Origin: Nocardia thailandica NBRC 100428
GTDB lineage: Bacteria > Actinomycetota > Actinomycetes > Mycobacteriales > Mycobacteriaceae
Direction of reading: 5' to 3'
Assembly: GCF_000308795.1 (NCBI RefSeq)
Contig: NZ_BAGK01000214.1
Span: 1 to 64,000, forward strand
DNA length: 64,000 nt
Within the stretch, counting starts at the first letter, position 1, and each line of letters opens with the position of its first letter. Under the pieces are notes generated by a model. That model made no database searches and was not told the origin of the DNA. It saw nothing but the letters and a program-made list of their open reading frames with translations. Positions 44,746-54,594 of this stretch are shown here, one piece after another. The position numbers and the translations under genes were made by a program.

Positions 44746-44940
44746 GGTTCGTCCTAGCGTCCGACAACAGGGAAAACGGAGGTCAGGGCCGCCAGGCGAT
44801 CCTGTGAACCGATCCGCAGATAACGGTTCGGCATCCGTTGTGACGTGAACTCTACTCCGTCGTGACCATTTCGCAACCATTCGCGAAGATTCCCCGGTCA
44901 GGGCGCGGGTTCCAGTGTTACAGAAGACAGACTGGACCTC

Positions 44941-45969
44941 ATGATTCTCGACGATCTGCGCGTACCGATCGTGGCCGCCCCGATGGCGGGCGGCCCCACC
45001 ACCCCGGAACTCGTCGCCGCCGTCACCGGCGCGGGCGGATTCGGCCAGCTCGCCGCCGGCTACCTGGGCACCGACGCCCTCGCCGAGCGGATCACCGCGA
45101 CCCGCGCCCTCACCCCGGGCCCGTTCGGGGTGAATCTCTTCGCCCCCGGCGCGCCCGCCGACCGCGCGGACTACGCCGACTACCTGGCCACCCTCGGCGC
45201 CCGCTTCCCTCTCGGCGAACCACGGCACGACACCGACGAGTGGGCGGAGAAGTTCGATCTGCTGGTGGCCGACCCCGTCGCGGTGGTCAGCGTCACCTTC
45301 GGCTGCCCGGACGCCGCGGAGGTCGCGCGACTGCACGCGGTCGGCACCGAGGTCTGGGTGACCGTGACCTCCCCCGCCGAGGCCGCGCTCGCCGTCGCCG
45401 CGGGCGCGGACGCCCTCATCGCCCAGGGCGCCGAGGCGGGCGGCCACCGGGCCGACTTCCGCGACGACCCGGCGAACGACCCGGTCGACCCGCTCGGCCT
45501 GCTGAGCCTGCTCCAGCTCCTGCCCGCGACGACCGACCGCCCCGTCGTCGCCGCGGGCGGGCTGATCACCGGCGCGGGCGTCGCCGCGGCGCTGGCCGCG
45601 GGCGCGGCCGCCGCCCAGCTCGGCACCGCCTTCCTGCGCTGCCCCGAGGCGGGCACCAACGCCGTGCACCGCGACGCCGTCGGCTCCGCCGAACCCACGA
45701 TGCTCACGCGCGCGTTCACCGGACGCCGCGCCCGCGGAATCCGCAACCCCTTCCTCACCGACTTCACATCGCTCGCCCCGGCCGCCTACCCCGAGATCCA
45801 CTACGCCACCGCGCCGTTGCGGGCCGCCGCGCGCGCGGACGGCAACTCCGCGGCAGTGAATCTGTGGGCGGGCCAGACGCACGCGCTGTCCACCGGGCAA
45901 CCGGCGGGCGAACTGGTGGCGACCCTGTACGCGGAAGCGAAAGCCGCTCTCGGAAAAGCACTTTCATGA
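44941..45969 (+). CDS. Nitronate monooxygenase (2-nitropropane dioxygenase family)
   Basis: A 342-residue TIM-barrel FMN protein. The N-terminus VPIVAAPMAGG is the phosphate/flavin-binding start typical of the family. AQGAEAGGHRADF contains the conserved GxEAGGH motif with the active-site histidine. VVAAGGLITG and AAQLGTAFL are the FMN phosphate-binding loops near residues 200-230. The enzyme oxidises alkyl nitronates to carbonyl compounds and nitrite; members often detoxify propionate 3-nitronate. It stands alone, divergent from the M23 peptidase gene, and the next gene starts 86 bp downstream on the same strand. The ATG lacks a strong ribosome-binding site, but no better start exists. Confidence 0.88.
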   Translation: MILDDLRVPIVAAPMAGGPTTPELVAAVTGAGGFGQLAAGYLGTDALAERITATRALTPGPFGVNLFAPGAPADRADYADYLATLGARFPLGEPRHDTDEWAEKFDLLVADPVAVVSVTFGCPDAAEVARLHAVGTEVWVTVTSPAEAALAVAAGADALIAQGAEAGGHRADFRDDPANDPVDPLGLLSLLQLLPATTDRPVVAAGGLITGAGVAAALAAGAAAAQLGTAFLRCPEAGTNAVHRDAVGSAEPTMLTRAFTGRRARGIRNPFLTDFTSLAPAAYPEIHYATAPLRAAARADGNSAAVNLWAGQTHALSTGQPAGELVATLYAEAKAALGKALS

Positions 45970-46055
45970 GAATTCAGGGTCGTTGACAAGGCCGCACGCC
46001 CTAGAATGAAAAGGGCATCGCATCCGCCGACCATCCACCGCAGGAGGAGAGCGCC

Positions 46056-46448
46056 ATGTCCCTCGATGTTCCCGCCGCATTGCTCGAGCGCGCCGAACAG
46101 GGCGATATCGACGACGCCGAATTCGTCGAATGCGTCCGTACGTCACTCCCCTACGCCTGGGAGGTCGTGAGCCGCGTGGCCGGTGAACTGCGTTCGGGCG
46201 ATGCGGAATTCGCCGACAACGTCGTGCCCCCGCCGGACGAGAAGGCCCGCGGCCAGCTGCTGCGCGCCCTCGCCTCCGACGCCATCCGCGGCGGACTCGA
46301 GCGGCACTTCGGCGTCAAGCTCGCCTTCCAGAACTGCCACCGCGTCGCGGCCTTCCCGCTCTCCGCGGTCGGCGGCGAGACCTACACCCGCTACATCAGC
46401 CCGCGCGCCCAGCTGCTCAACCAGAGCCCCGAGCTGCGCAACTGCTGA
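46056..46448 (+). CDS. Small conserved actinobacterial protein, SCO5389 family
   Basis: A 130-residue acidic protein with no signal peptide or membrane segment. The sequence (SLPYAWEVVSRV, PPPDEKARGQLLRALASD and the C-terminal LLNQSPELRNC) matches what I recall of the SCO5389 family, found across Streptomyces, Nocardia and relatives. Its function is unknown to me. The strong AGGAGGA site eight bases upstream fixes the start. A TTGACA at 45983-45988 lies upstream, but spacing to the nearby TAGAAT is only 13 bases, so the promoter is uncertain. The stop is followed within a few bases by a large inverted repeat shared with the 3' end of the convergent ligase gene. Confidence 0.8.
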   Translation: MSLDVPAALLERAEQGDIDDAEFVECVRTSLPYAWEVVSRVAGELRSGDAEFADNVVPPPDEKARGQLLRALASDAIRGGLERHFGVKLAFQNCHRVAAFPLSAVGGETYTRYISPRAQLLNQSPELRNC

Positions 46449-46579
46449 AATTCTGGCGGCCGGCGCCGCGGGGTTCGGCCTCGTGACCTCGCCGCCGAGG
46501 CGTGATACCGCGCCTTCGGCGTGACGTCTCACGCCTCGGCGGCGAGGCGGCCGAAACCGTGGTGGTACCGGAGCCTGTG

Positions 46580-46640
46580 TCGGACAACTGAATACACAAT
46601 TGAATAGCGACAACTGCATATCGGACAACTGAATACACAA
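46580..46640. repeat. Two direct copies of a 20-bp sequence
   Basis: TCGGACAACTGAATACACAA occurs at 46580-46599 and again at 46621-46640, with related CAACTG(A/C)ATA fragments between and after. The tract is AT-rich compared with its surroundings and lies inside the loop of the 100-bp inverted repeat. Confidence 0.85.
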
Positions 46641-46658
46641 CTGAACAACAACTGAATA

Positions 46659-46692
46659 CGGCGGGCGTGGGGAATTCTCCCCACGCCCGCCG
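46659..46692. terminator. Bidirectional intrinsic-type hairpin between convergent genes
   Basis: A perfect 15-bp stem (CGGCGGGCGTGGGGA with its complement) around an ATTC loop, centred between the two converging genes. No U-tract follows on either strand. Its strength and position fit a shared terminator. Confidence 0.7.
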
Positions 46693-46843
46693 AAGTATCG
46701 ACACCGGTCGAGGCCGACTTCACGCACCGCCCCGGGTTTCGGCCGCCTCGCCGCCGAGGACCGAGACGTCACGCCGAAGGCGAAGTATCGGTCCTCGGCG
46801 GCGAGGTCACGAGGCCGAAACCCCGCGGCGCCAGCCGCCGAAA

Positions 46844-48478
<1,635 letters not shown>

Positions 48479-48617
48479 CGATGCTCCTTCGTTCGACCGC
48501 GGCGGGAGAGAGCCACGTCACAGCGGATGCTACCGAAAGGTAGGGGTGTGGTGGTGGCGTGTTCCGGCAAGATTCCGGTCGGTCGGCTCCGCCCCCGGCA
48601 GACTTCTGGAACAGGTG

Positions 48618-49232
48618 TCAGGACGGCGCGCGGCGCAGGGCGATCTCGGCCAGTTCGGTCCAGTCGGCCAGCACCTGCCTGCGCCGGGCGCGGTCGCGGC
48701 CGACCATCTCGTCGAGGGTGGCGCCGCGCACCAGGTTGACCGTCAGCCAGAAGGCGCGGTCCAGGTTCTCCCGGGTGATCGACGAATCCATCAGCGCCGC
48801 GCAGGTGTCGAGCAGCTCGTGGGTCAGCTCGTGCTGCACGCGCAGCATCTCGCGGCGCAGCGGGCGGTCGTTGGCGATGCCGACGTAGAGCTCCACCGAG
48901 GCGGTGCCGAGCTTGCCCGCGAAGGTCGCCGTCACCAGCTCGACCAGGATCGCGCCCGCCGCGTCGGCCGGGCTCAGCCCGCGCGCGCGGCGCTGCATGG
49001 ACTCGCGCTGACGCTGGGTGAGGTGGCCGATGGTCTGCGCGAACAGCTCCTGCCGGGTGTGGAAGTGGTGCAGCTGGGCGCCGCGGGTCACGCCGGCGCG
49101 GGCGGTGATGTCGGCGATGGAGGCGCTGCCGTATCCGACCTCCGAGAGGCTGTCGATCGCGGCGTCCAGGAGCAGCGCCCGCGTCCGCAGACTCTTCTCC
49201 TGATGCTTGTTGGGTGGCAGCGCGGAAACCAT
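48618..49232 (-). CDS. TetR-family transcriptional regulator
   Basis: A 204-residue protein. The N-terminal helix-turn-helix is clear: LLDAAIDSLSEVGYGSASI, then ADITARAGVTRGAQLHHF (about residues 20-60). The remainder is the ligand-binding helical domain. ATG 49232 gives MVSALPP. It is divergent from the acyl-CoA dehydrogenase gene with 100 bp between starts; that space holds the 10-bp palindrome TTGCATGCAA at 49268-49277, a possible part of its operator. It probably represses itself, the dehydrogenase and perhaps the ligase in response to an acyl-CoA or fatty acid; this is inferred from context. Confidence 0.88.
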   Translation of the reverse strand: MVSALPPNKHQEKSLRTRALLLDAAIDSLSEVGYGSASIADITARAGVTRGAQLHHFHTRQELFAQTIGHLTQRQRESMQRRARGLSPADAAGAILVELVTATFAGKLGTASVELYVGIANDRPLRREMLRVQHELTHELLDTCAALMDSSITRENLDRAFWLTVNLVRGATLDEMVGRDRARRRQVLADWTELAEIALRRAPS

Positions 49233-49332
49233 CCGGCCAGTGTAGAGGGTGAAAATTACGTGCTGCCTTGCATGCAATTGGATGTCGGACGTACTGTGAA
49301 ACGACCGAGCCCCCGACCCCGGAGTTGATCTC

Positions 49333-50472
49333 ATGGCTGTGGACCGCATGCTGCCGAGTACCGAGGCACGCGACCTGATCGAGTTGACCCGGGAGATCGC
49401 CGACAAGGTCCTGGAACCGAAGGTTGCCGAGAGCGAGCACACCGGCGACTATCCCGAGGGGGTGTTCGCCGCGCTCGGCGCCGCCGGGCTGCTCAGCCTG
49501 CCCTACCCCGAGGAATTCGGTGGCGGCGGCCAGCCCTACGAGGTCTACCTGCAGGTGCTCGAGGAACTGGCGGCGCGCTGGTCCGCGGTCGCGGTGGCGG
49601 TCAGCGTCCACGGGCTGTCGTGCCATCCCCTGTTCACCTACGGCACCGACGAGCAGAAGCGGCGGTGGCTGGCCGACATGCTCTCGGGCGAGACCATCGG
49701 CGCCTACAGCCTTTCCGAGGCGCACGCCGGGTCCGACGCCGCCGCGCTGCGCTGCCGCGCCGTGCCCGTCGACGGCGGCTACCGGATCACCGGCACCAAG
49801 GCCTGGATCACCCACGGCGGCCGCGCCGACTTCTACACCCTGTTCGCGCGCACCGGCGAGGGCTCGCGCGGCATCTCCTGCTTCCTCGTCCCCGCAGGCA
49901 CCGAGGGCCTCAGCTTCGGCAAGCCCGAGGAGAAGATGGGCCTGCGCGGCATCCCCACCACCACCGCCGCCTACGACGACGCCTTCCTGCCCGCCGAACG
50001 CCGCGTCGGCGACGAGGGCCAGGGCCTGTCCATCGCCTTCAGCGCGCTGGACGCGGGCCGCCTCGGCATCGCCGCCGTCGCCACCGGCCTCGCCCAGCGC
50101 GCGCTCGACGAGGCCGTCGCCTACGCCAAGGAGCGAGAGGCGTTCGGCCGCCGCATCATCGACCACCAGGGCCTCGGCTTCGTCCTGGCCGACATGGCCG
50201 CCGCCGTCGACTCCGCCCGCGCCACCTACCTCGACGCCGCCCGCCGCCGCGACGCCGGCCTGCCCTACTCGCGCCAGGCCAGCGTCGCCAAGCTGATCGC
50301 CACCGACGCGGCCATGAAGGTCACCACCGACGCCGTCCAGGTCTTCGGCGGCTACGGCTACACCCAGGACTTCCCCGTCGAGCGCTACATGCGCGAGGCC
50401 AAGGTCATGCAGATCTTCGAAGGCACCAACCAGATCCAGCGCCTGGTGATCTCCCGCCACCTCGCGGGCTGA
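49333..50472 (+). CDS. Acyl-CoA dehydrogenase
   Basis: A 379-residue flavoenzyme of normal family length. Visible motifs are YSLSEAHAGSDAAALRC (FAD and substrate binding, about residue 125), WITHGGRADFYTLF, and YTQDFPVERYMREAKV followed by QIFEGTNQIQR. The Glu of that last motif (about residue 362) is the expected catalytic base. It introduces a trans double bond into acyl-CoA, passing electrons to ETF. The ATG has GGAG upstream. It is divergent from the TetR gene. Substrate preference (short, branched or medium chain) cannot be decided here. Confidence 0.93.
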   Translation: MAVDRMLPSTEARDLIELTREIADKVLEPKVAESEHTGDYPEGVFAALGAAGLLSLPYPEEFGGGGQPYEVYLQVLEELAARWSAVAVAVSVHGLSCHPLFTYGTDEQKRRWLADMLSGETIGAYSLSEAHAGSDAAALRCRAVPVDGGYRITGTKAWITHGGRADFYTLFARTGEGSRGISCFLVPAGTEGLSFGKPEEKMGLRGIPTTTAAYDDAFLPAERRVGDEGQGLSIAFSALDAGRLGIAAVATGLAQRALDEAVAYAKEREAFGRRIIDHQGLGFVLADMAAAVDSARATYLDAARRRDAGLPYSRQASVAKLIATDAAMKVTTDAVQVFGGYGYTQDFPVERYMREAKVMQIFEGTNQIQRLVISRHLAG

Positions 50473-50575
50473 TCCCGCTACCCGGCAACGCGCAGGTCCC
50501 CCGCCTGGTCAGGATTCGGGCAATCGGCCAGTAAACTGGCGTCGACGTCCGGCCGACCTCGCGAGGAGGCGCGCG

Positions 50576-51343
50576 ATGCTGTGGATTCTGATCCTGGTCC
50601 TTGTGGTCTGTGTCGGCGCCCTCCTGTACCTGCGGTGGGCGCAGAACAAGCGCACCGCCCAGGAACTGGCCGACGCGCAGGCCGCCGCGAGGCAGGTCAT
50701 CGAACGGCTCGGCGGCCAGGTCTACTCCCTGTCCGCCACCGGCCCCGCCTCCCGCCAGGCCCTGGCCGACGCCAGCGAACGCTACAACGCCGCGGGCGGC
50801 CAGATCGACCGCGCCGCCACCCCCACCCAGGCGAACCTCGCCGAACAGACCGCCCTCGAGGGCCTCTACTACATCCGCGCCGCCCGCACCGCCATGAACA
50901 TGGACCCCGGCCCCGACATCCCGCCCCTGTCCGGCCAGGACATCGCGGGCAAGGTCGAGGCCACCCGCGCCGTCGACTTCAACGGCCGCCGCCTCACCGC
51001 CTCCCCCGCCCCCTCCTCGGTCACCCCCAACTACTACCCCGGCGGCCGCGTCGCGGGCCGCCCCGTCCCCGCCGGCTGGTACTCCGAGCCCTGGTGGCGC
51101 CCCGCCCTCGTCGCCGGCGCCTGGGGCGTCGGCTCCGCCCTCCTGTTCACCAGCCTCTTCCAGGGCATGCCCGGCGTCGGCTACGACGCCGCGGGCTTCG
51201 AATCCGGCGCAGGCGAGGCCTACACCGACCCCGGCCCCCTCGACACCCCCGGCCTCGACCCCGGCACCGGCCTCGACCAGGGCTACGAGACCGGCACCGA
51301 AGGCGACTGGTCCGCCGACCCCGGCGGCTTCGACGGCTTCTGA
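50576..51343 (+). CDS. Small membrane-anchored protein of unknown function
   Basis: A 255-residue protein with one N-terminal transmembrane helix (LWILILVLVVCVGALLYL), then a helical, Ala/Gln-rich segment that could be coiled (about residues 22-90), a second weakly hydrophobic stretch (ALVAGAWGVGSALLFTSLF, about 178-197) and a Gly/Asp/Pro-rich tail ending GGFDGF. It resembles DUF1542-annotated proteins of Nocardia and Rhodococcus; this is from memory. GAGGAGG before ATG 50576 supports the start. The last 61 bp overlap, tail to tail, the run-on 3' end of the recombinase reading frame. Confidence 0.75.
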   Translation: MLWILILVLVVCVGALLYLRWAQNKRTAQELADAQAAARQVIERLGGQVYSLSATGPASRQALADASERYNAAGGQIDRAATPTQANLAEQTALEGLYYIRAARTAMNMDPGPDIPPLSGQDIAGKVEATRAVDFNGRRLTASPAPSSVTPNYYPGGRVAGRPVPAGWYSEPWWRPALVAGAWGVGSALLFTSLFQGMPGVGYDAAGFESGAGEAYTDPGPLDTPGLDPGTGLDQGYETGTEGDWSADPGGFDGF

Positions 51344-53397
51344 ACACTGTTGCGTGCCGCCACCCCCGACCCGGTAGACTCCCAACGTCCCACCACGGGA
51401 CCCCCGCCTTCGTAGCTCAGGGGATAGAGCACCGCTCTCCTAAAGCGGGTGTCGCAGGTTCGAATCCTGCCGAGGGCACGTACAGCATCTACAACAGCCG
51501 CGCCCGGTCGATGACCGGGCGTTTCTGTTGTCGTGGTGATCGCGTCGCCGACAATCGTGGCCGCATGGGCGATAGCGGGAACGTGGTCGGCGGGCAGCGT
51601 GATGGTGATGGTGGCGCGGGCGGCGTTGTCGTGCAGCCGAATTGAGAGCTGGGTGATCTCGAACAGGCGCTGCAGCAACTTCTCGGGGGCAACGCTGAGG
51701 TTGAGCCGGAGATAGGGCAGGGCGTCCAGCAATGCGATGTCCGCGTCGGCGGGGCGGCAGGGCTCAGCCTGGTTGGCCGCGTTGAGTTGGTCGATGTCGC
51801 TGACGGCGGCCGTTTTCTCGGTCTCCAGTTCGTTGTAGGTGTTGCGGAGGGCCTTTGTGAACGGGTCATCGGGATCGCCGTCCTGTGCTTGGCGCAGAAC
51901 GGAGTCCTGGCGACGCGTCAGGTTCTCCACGGTCCGTTGGAGCCGTTCGCGGTCGGTTTGTCGCTGCCTGGCGGCTCGGTCGTCGATCCCGGCGATGTCG
52001 GCGGCAAGCAGCTCGTGGCGGAGAATGCCGAAGACACGGTCTGCGTAGAACTGCGATACCGCATCGAGTACGGCGTCTTCGCGGATGTAGATCGTCTTGG
52101 GGTGACCGGCGTACTTGTCGGGTCGTCCCCGATTGTTCCCGCGCGGCCAGCATTGGTAGTAGAGATGCCCACGGCGCTCGGCACCGTTCATGCGCCGCGA
52201 GCATTCGCATTGAAGTCGGCCTCGGAATGCGTAGCTGTGAAGTGTCAGTGGGTGTGAATTCTTGCCGCTGCCGTCACGGGATCCCCGTCGGGCTTGGCGG
52301 CGGCCGATCAGTTCGTCGTACATCCACTTCGGGATCAGAGGTTCATGGACGGGTTCGGTCGACCACACCCATTTCATCGGATCGTTGACCTTGCCATGAC
52401 GGGAGCGGGACGCGCGGCGATTGAACACCTGGAATCCGGTGTACTTCGGATTCGACAAGATCTCATACACGGCGGTCTTGCCCCACGCGCGACGTGCGCG
52501 ACTCGCGACAGTCGGCTCCGGGGGCGGGTATTTGGTCGGGTCGGCATTGAGTCGTTCCGCGATGGTGTCGTAGCCCAGGCCCTCGTAGTAGCGCCACATC
52601 GCGATCTGGGTCACGGTCTCACCGCGAGCGCCATCCGGTTCGATTCGCGACTTGGTTTGTGCGCGAGCAGCTTTCGTTGGGTTGGGATGCCGAAAGATCT
52701 TCGCCTTGTACCCATAGGGTGGTTTGCCAATGTTCCATCCCTCTCGCACATGGGTGCACAGTCCGCCCCAGGACTGCTCGAGGGTGTTGAGGACTTCGTA
52801 CTCGGCTACCGACTGATTGATGCGGCGCTGCAAGATCCGTTGCGCGCGACTGCCGCTGATCGTGATCGGCTCGTTGGACGCGAACAGCGGCACATCGACC
52901 CTCTCCAATTCCCGCTCGATCGACAGACCTTCGTAAGTGCGGCGAGCGACACGTGCGACGGATTCGCAGATTACGACGTCGAACCTGCGGTTGGGGTGCT
53001 TGGCTTCATCCAGTAGATCAGCGATGCCACCGTCGCGGGCAATCGGGATGTTGAACCGCTCGTAATCGGTTCCGTGTCCACGCTCCTCCAACTCCATTCG
53101 GCCGGACTCGACATCGTAGTAGTGCGCCACGATCACCCAGGATTCCGGGAGTGGGGTCTTGGAGTTGCCGAGCTGGCGAAGCATCGATTGCCGCGGGTCT
53201 TGCTGATCCTCGGTCGAGGTTCGGCCGAGGAAGGCTACTCGTACCTCATCCCGCAACAGCGCCACCGGCATGCCGAGCGGGGATACCGCATAGTCTGATA
53301 GCCCTGACGGCCCTGTAGCCGGTGCCGTTCCGGAGGGGAACGTTCGACGCGCCAGAGCCGGAGCGGGTGGATTGACCGTGATGTCATCCTCGTTCAT
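51283..53397 (-). CDS. Large serine recombinase (integrase) reading through tRNA-Arg
   Basis: A 704-residue reading frame. The resolvase/invertase catalytic domain begins near residue 52 (VRVAFLGRTSTEDQQ), with the probable nucleophile Ser61. The recombinase domain follows (GKPPYGYKAKIFRH to ILSNPKYTGFQVFNRR, about 220-345), then a Cys-rich zinc-ribbon-like stretch (LQCECSRRMNG ... YYQCW, about 400-425) and a coiled coil (about 465-500). This is the layout of phage and conjugative-element integrases. ATG 53397 overlaps the stop of the upstream gene by four bases. Residues 640-664 are the antisense translation of tRNA-Arg, and the frame ends inside the convergent membrane-protein gene. The original stop codon was probably on the other side of the attachment site before integration; the functional C-terminus may end near residue 620. 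Confidence 0.9.
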   Translation of the reverse strand: MNEDDITVNPPAPALARRTFPSGTAPATGPSGLSDYAVSPLGMPVALLRDEVRVAFLGRTSTEDQQDPRQSMLRQLGNSKTPLPESWVIVAHYYDVESGRMELEERGHGTDYERFNIPIARDGGIADLLDEAKHPNRRFDVVICESVARVARRTYEGLSIERELERVDVPLFASNEPITISGSRAQRILQRRINQSVAEYEVLNTLEQSWGGLCTHVREGWNIGKPPYGYKAKIFRHPNPTKAARAQTKSRIEPDGARGETVTQIAMWRYYEGLGYDTIAERLNADPTKYPPPEPTVASRARRAWGKTAVYEILSNPKYTGFQVFNRRASRSRHGKVNDPMKWVWSTEPVHEPLIPKWMYDELIGRRQARRGSRDGSGKNSHPLTLHSYAFRGRLQCECSRRMNGAERRGHLYYQCWPRGNNRGRPDKYAGHPKTIYIREDAVLDAVSQFYADRVFGILRHELLAADIAGIDDRAARQRQTDRERLQRTVENLTRRQDSVLRQAQDGDPDDPFTKALRNTYNELETEKTAAVSDIDQLNAANQAEPCRPADADIALLDALPYLRLNLSVAPEKLLQRLFEITQLSIRLHDNAARATITITLPADHVPAIAHAATIVGDAITTTTETPGHRPGAAVVDAVRALGRIRTCDTRFRRAVLYPLSYEGGGPVVGRWESTGSGVAARNSVQKPSKPPGSADQSPSVPVS
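51406..51478 (+). tRNA. tRNA-Arg (anticodon CCT)
   Basis: A 73-nt cloverleaf: acceptor stem GCCTTCG with CGAGGGC (one G-U pair), D-arm GCTC...GAGC, anticodon stem CCGCT/AGCGG around loop CTCCTAA (anticodon CCT, reading AGG), T-arm GCAGG-TTCGAAT-CCTGC, discriminator A. The CCA end is not encoded. A terminator hairpin follows. The gene lies wholly inside the antisense reading frame of the recombinase, and sequence at its 3' end recurs at 61.75 kb. Confidence 0.95.
51474..51496 (-). repeat. Inverted copy of the island-end repeat beside tRNA-Arg
   Basis: The 23 bases spanning the tRNA 3' end and its flank are, on the minus strand, TGTTGTAGATGCTGTACGTG followed by CCC. They are identical to 61750-61772 on the plus strand, and the first 15 bases also match 55456-55470. 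This is a candidate attachment-site core for the adjacent recombinase. Confidence 0.7.
51501..51524 (+). terminator. Intrinsic terminator of tRNA-Arg
   Basis: A perfect 9-bp stem CGCCCGGTC/GACCGGGCG around a GAT loop is followed by TTTCTGTT. Because the tRNA and its terminator are together, the recombination point of the neighbouring element is likely in or beyond the 3' flank, not deep inside the tRNA. Confidence 0.8.
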
Positions 53398-53729
53398 GCG
53401 GCTTCTCCGTCCTCCAAGAATTGTTCACCAGCTTTTTCTCTGGTGGCCCATTCAAGTAATTCACGGATAATCTCGGCGAGTTCATCACGCAAACGGTTTG
53501 CTTCGGACCCTTGAATAGTGACAACCTGACCAGAAAATTGGCAGTGATGCCTATGTTTTTTCAATTTCTGATCATATATCCATGTCGAACCGGAATTCGA
53601 TATTTGCGAAATGGGTCCGGGGTTATCGCCGTAATCACTGTCCGAGCAAGCTGAATTTCTGGCACGTTCCAATTCCTCGCCATAGTTAGCGCTGCGAAGA
53701 TAGGTGTGGCGTGGCTTCGGCGCTTCGCC
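53394..53729 (-). pseudogene. 3' part of a gene split by the IS element
   Basis: This encodes the C-terminal 111 residues (GEAPKPRHTYLRSANYGEEL onward, ending FLEDGEAA) of a protein whose N-terminus lies on the other side of the insertion sequence. The segment is lower in GC than anything else in the window, with runs such as AAATTGAAAAAACAT, suggesting foreign origin. Its TGA overlaps the recombinase ATG (ATGA), so the intact gene would have been translationally coupled to the recombinase. The function is unknown; a helical C-terminus (LRDELAEIIRELLEWATREK) is visible. Confidence 0.8.
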
Positions 53730-53731
53730 TA

Positions 53732-54594
53732 AGGGATGTCCCGTAAGTCGTTGAGCAGCAACAGATATCGTGTCGCAGGTGGTGATCTCAGCGTCTGACC
53801 CGGTGATGGTGGAGTTGTTCTCCGGGCTGCGGCCGGCCACGTTCGCTCGCCTGATCACCCGGTTGCGGCGCGAGGGTGCCGACCGGCCGTTGCGGGGCCG
53901 GCCGTGGGGGTTGTGTTTCGAGGACCGGGTGTTGCTGGTGGCCACGTATTGGCGGACGAATCTGACGATGCGGCAGCTCGCGGCGGTGTTCGGGGTGTCG
54001 AAGTCGGCCGCGGCCAGGGTGATCGAGGACCTGGGACCTGCGTTGGCGCTACGACCCCGCGCCCGCTTCGGTCGTGATGCGGTGTTGATCGTGGACGGCA
54101 CCCTGGTCCCGACCCGTGATCACAAGGTCGCTGCCCAGAGTAAGAACTACCGGTACTCGACCAATCACCAGGTCGTGATCGACGCCGACACCGAACTCGT
54201 CGTCGCGCTCGGACGACCCCTGCCGGGGAACCGCAACGACTGCCGAGCCTGGACCGAGTCCGGTGCCGCTCATGCCTGCCGCAACGCAGTGGTGATCGCG
54301 GATGGCGGCTACCAGGGCACCGGTCTGATCATCCCGCACCGTCGGTCACCCGGTGTCGAGCTGCCGGAATGGAAACAGGCACACAACAAGTCACACCGCA
54401 AGGTCCGTGCTCGCGTCGAGCATGCCTTCGCCCGGATGAAGACCTGGAAGATCCTGCGGGACTGCCGGTTGCGCGGCGAGGGAGTTGCCGTCGCGATGGC
54501 CGGGGTAGCGACTCTTGCCAACCTCACCCACGCTCGCTGATTCCAGGCCGGTGGACCGAACACCGTCACCGCGTCAGACTTACGGGACATCCCT
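53732..54594 (+). mobile_element. Complete 863-bp IS5-like insertion sequence
   Basis: The ends are perfect 18-bp inverted repeats: AGGGATGTCCCGTAAGTC at 53732-53749 and its complement at 54577-54594. A TA dinucleotide lies directly outside each end (53730-53731 and 54595-54596), consistent with a 2-bp target duplication. The element holds one transposase gene. Deleting it with one TA copy reconnects the flanking reading frame exactly. Confidence 0.9.
53770..54540 (+). CDS. IS5-like DDE transposase
   Basis: A 256-residue transposase filling the insertion sequence. The N-terminus has a helix-turn-helix (LTMRQLAAVFGVSKSAAARVI, about residues 65-85). The DDE catalytic residues are visible: Asp in LIVDGTLVP, Asp in VIADGGYQG and Glu in RARVEHAFARMK. 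The start is a GTG 21 bases inside the left end, with no frameshift, so a single-frame transposase. The reading frame is intact and both ends are perfect, so the element may still be active. Confidence 0.92.
   Translation: MSQVVISASDPVMVELFSGLRPATFARLITRLRREGADRPLRGRPWGLCFEDRVLLVATYWRTNLTMRQLAAVFGVSKSAAARVIEDLGPALALRPRARFGRDAVLIVDGTLVPTRDHKVAAQSKNYRYSTNHQVVIDADTELVVALGRPLPGNRNDCRAWTESGAAHACRNAVVIADGGYQGTGLIIPHRRSPGVELPEWKQAHNKSHRKVRARVEHAFARMKTWKILRDCRLRGEGVAVAMAGVATLANLTHAR

Larger units (their letters stand above)
46451..46840. repeat. 390-bp convergent intergenic region built from a 100-bp inverted repeat
   Basis: This stretch has no gene. Left arm 46453-46557 and right arm 46736-46838 are near-copies in opposite orientation. 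The left arm reads GCGCCGCGGGGTTCGG then CCTCGTGACCTCGCCGCCG; the reverse complement of the right arm is the same with small differences. Each arm also contains internal inverted repeats (CCTCGGCGGCGAGG). The arms abut the stop codons of the SCO5389-type gene and the ligase gene. The centre holds two direct repeats and a strong palindromic hairpin. A role in bidirectional termination or an immobile insertion (MITE or REP-like) is possible. Confidence 0.8.

Noticed and set aside
44746..44940. A cyclic-di-AMP (ydaO-type) riboswitch upstream of the M23 peptidase
   Set aside because: Such switches precede some actinobacterial cell-wall hydrolases, but I could not match the conserved blocks here.
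45983..46007. A sigma-70-like promoter (TTGACA ... TAGAAT) before the SCO5389-type gene
   Set aside because: The spacing is only 13 bases, too short for a standard promoter, so it is mentioned but not listed as a feature.
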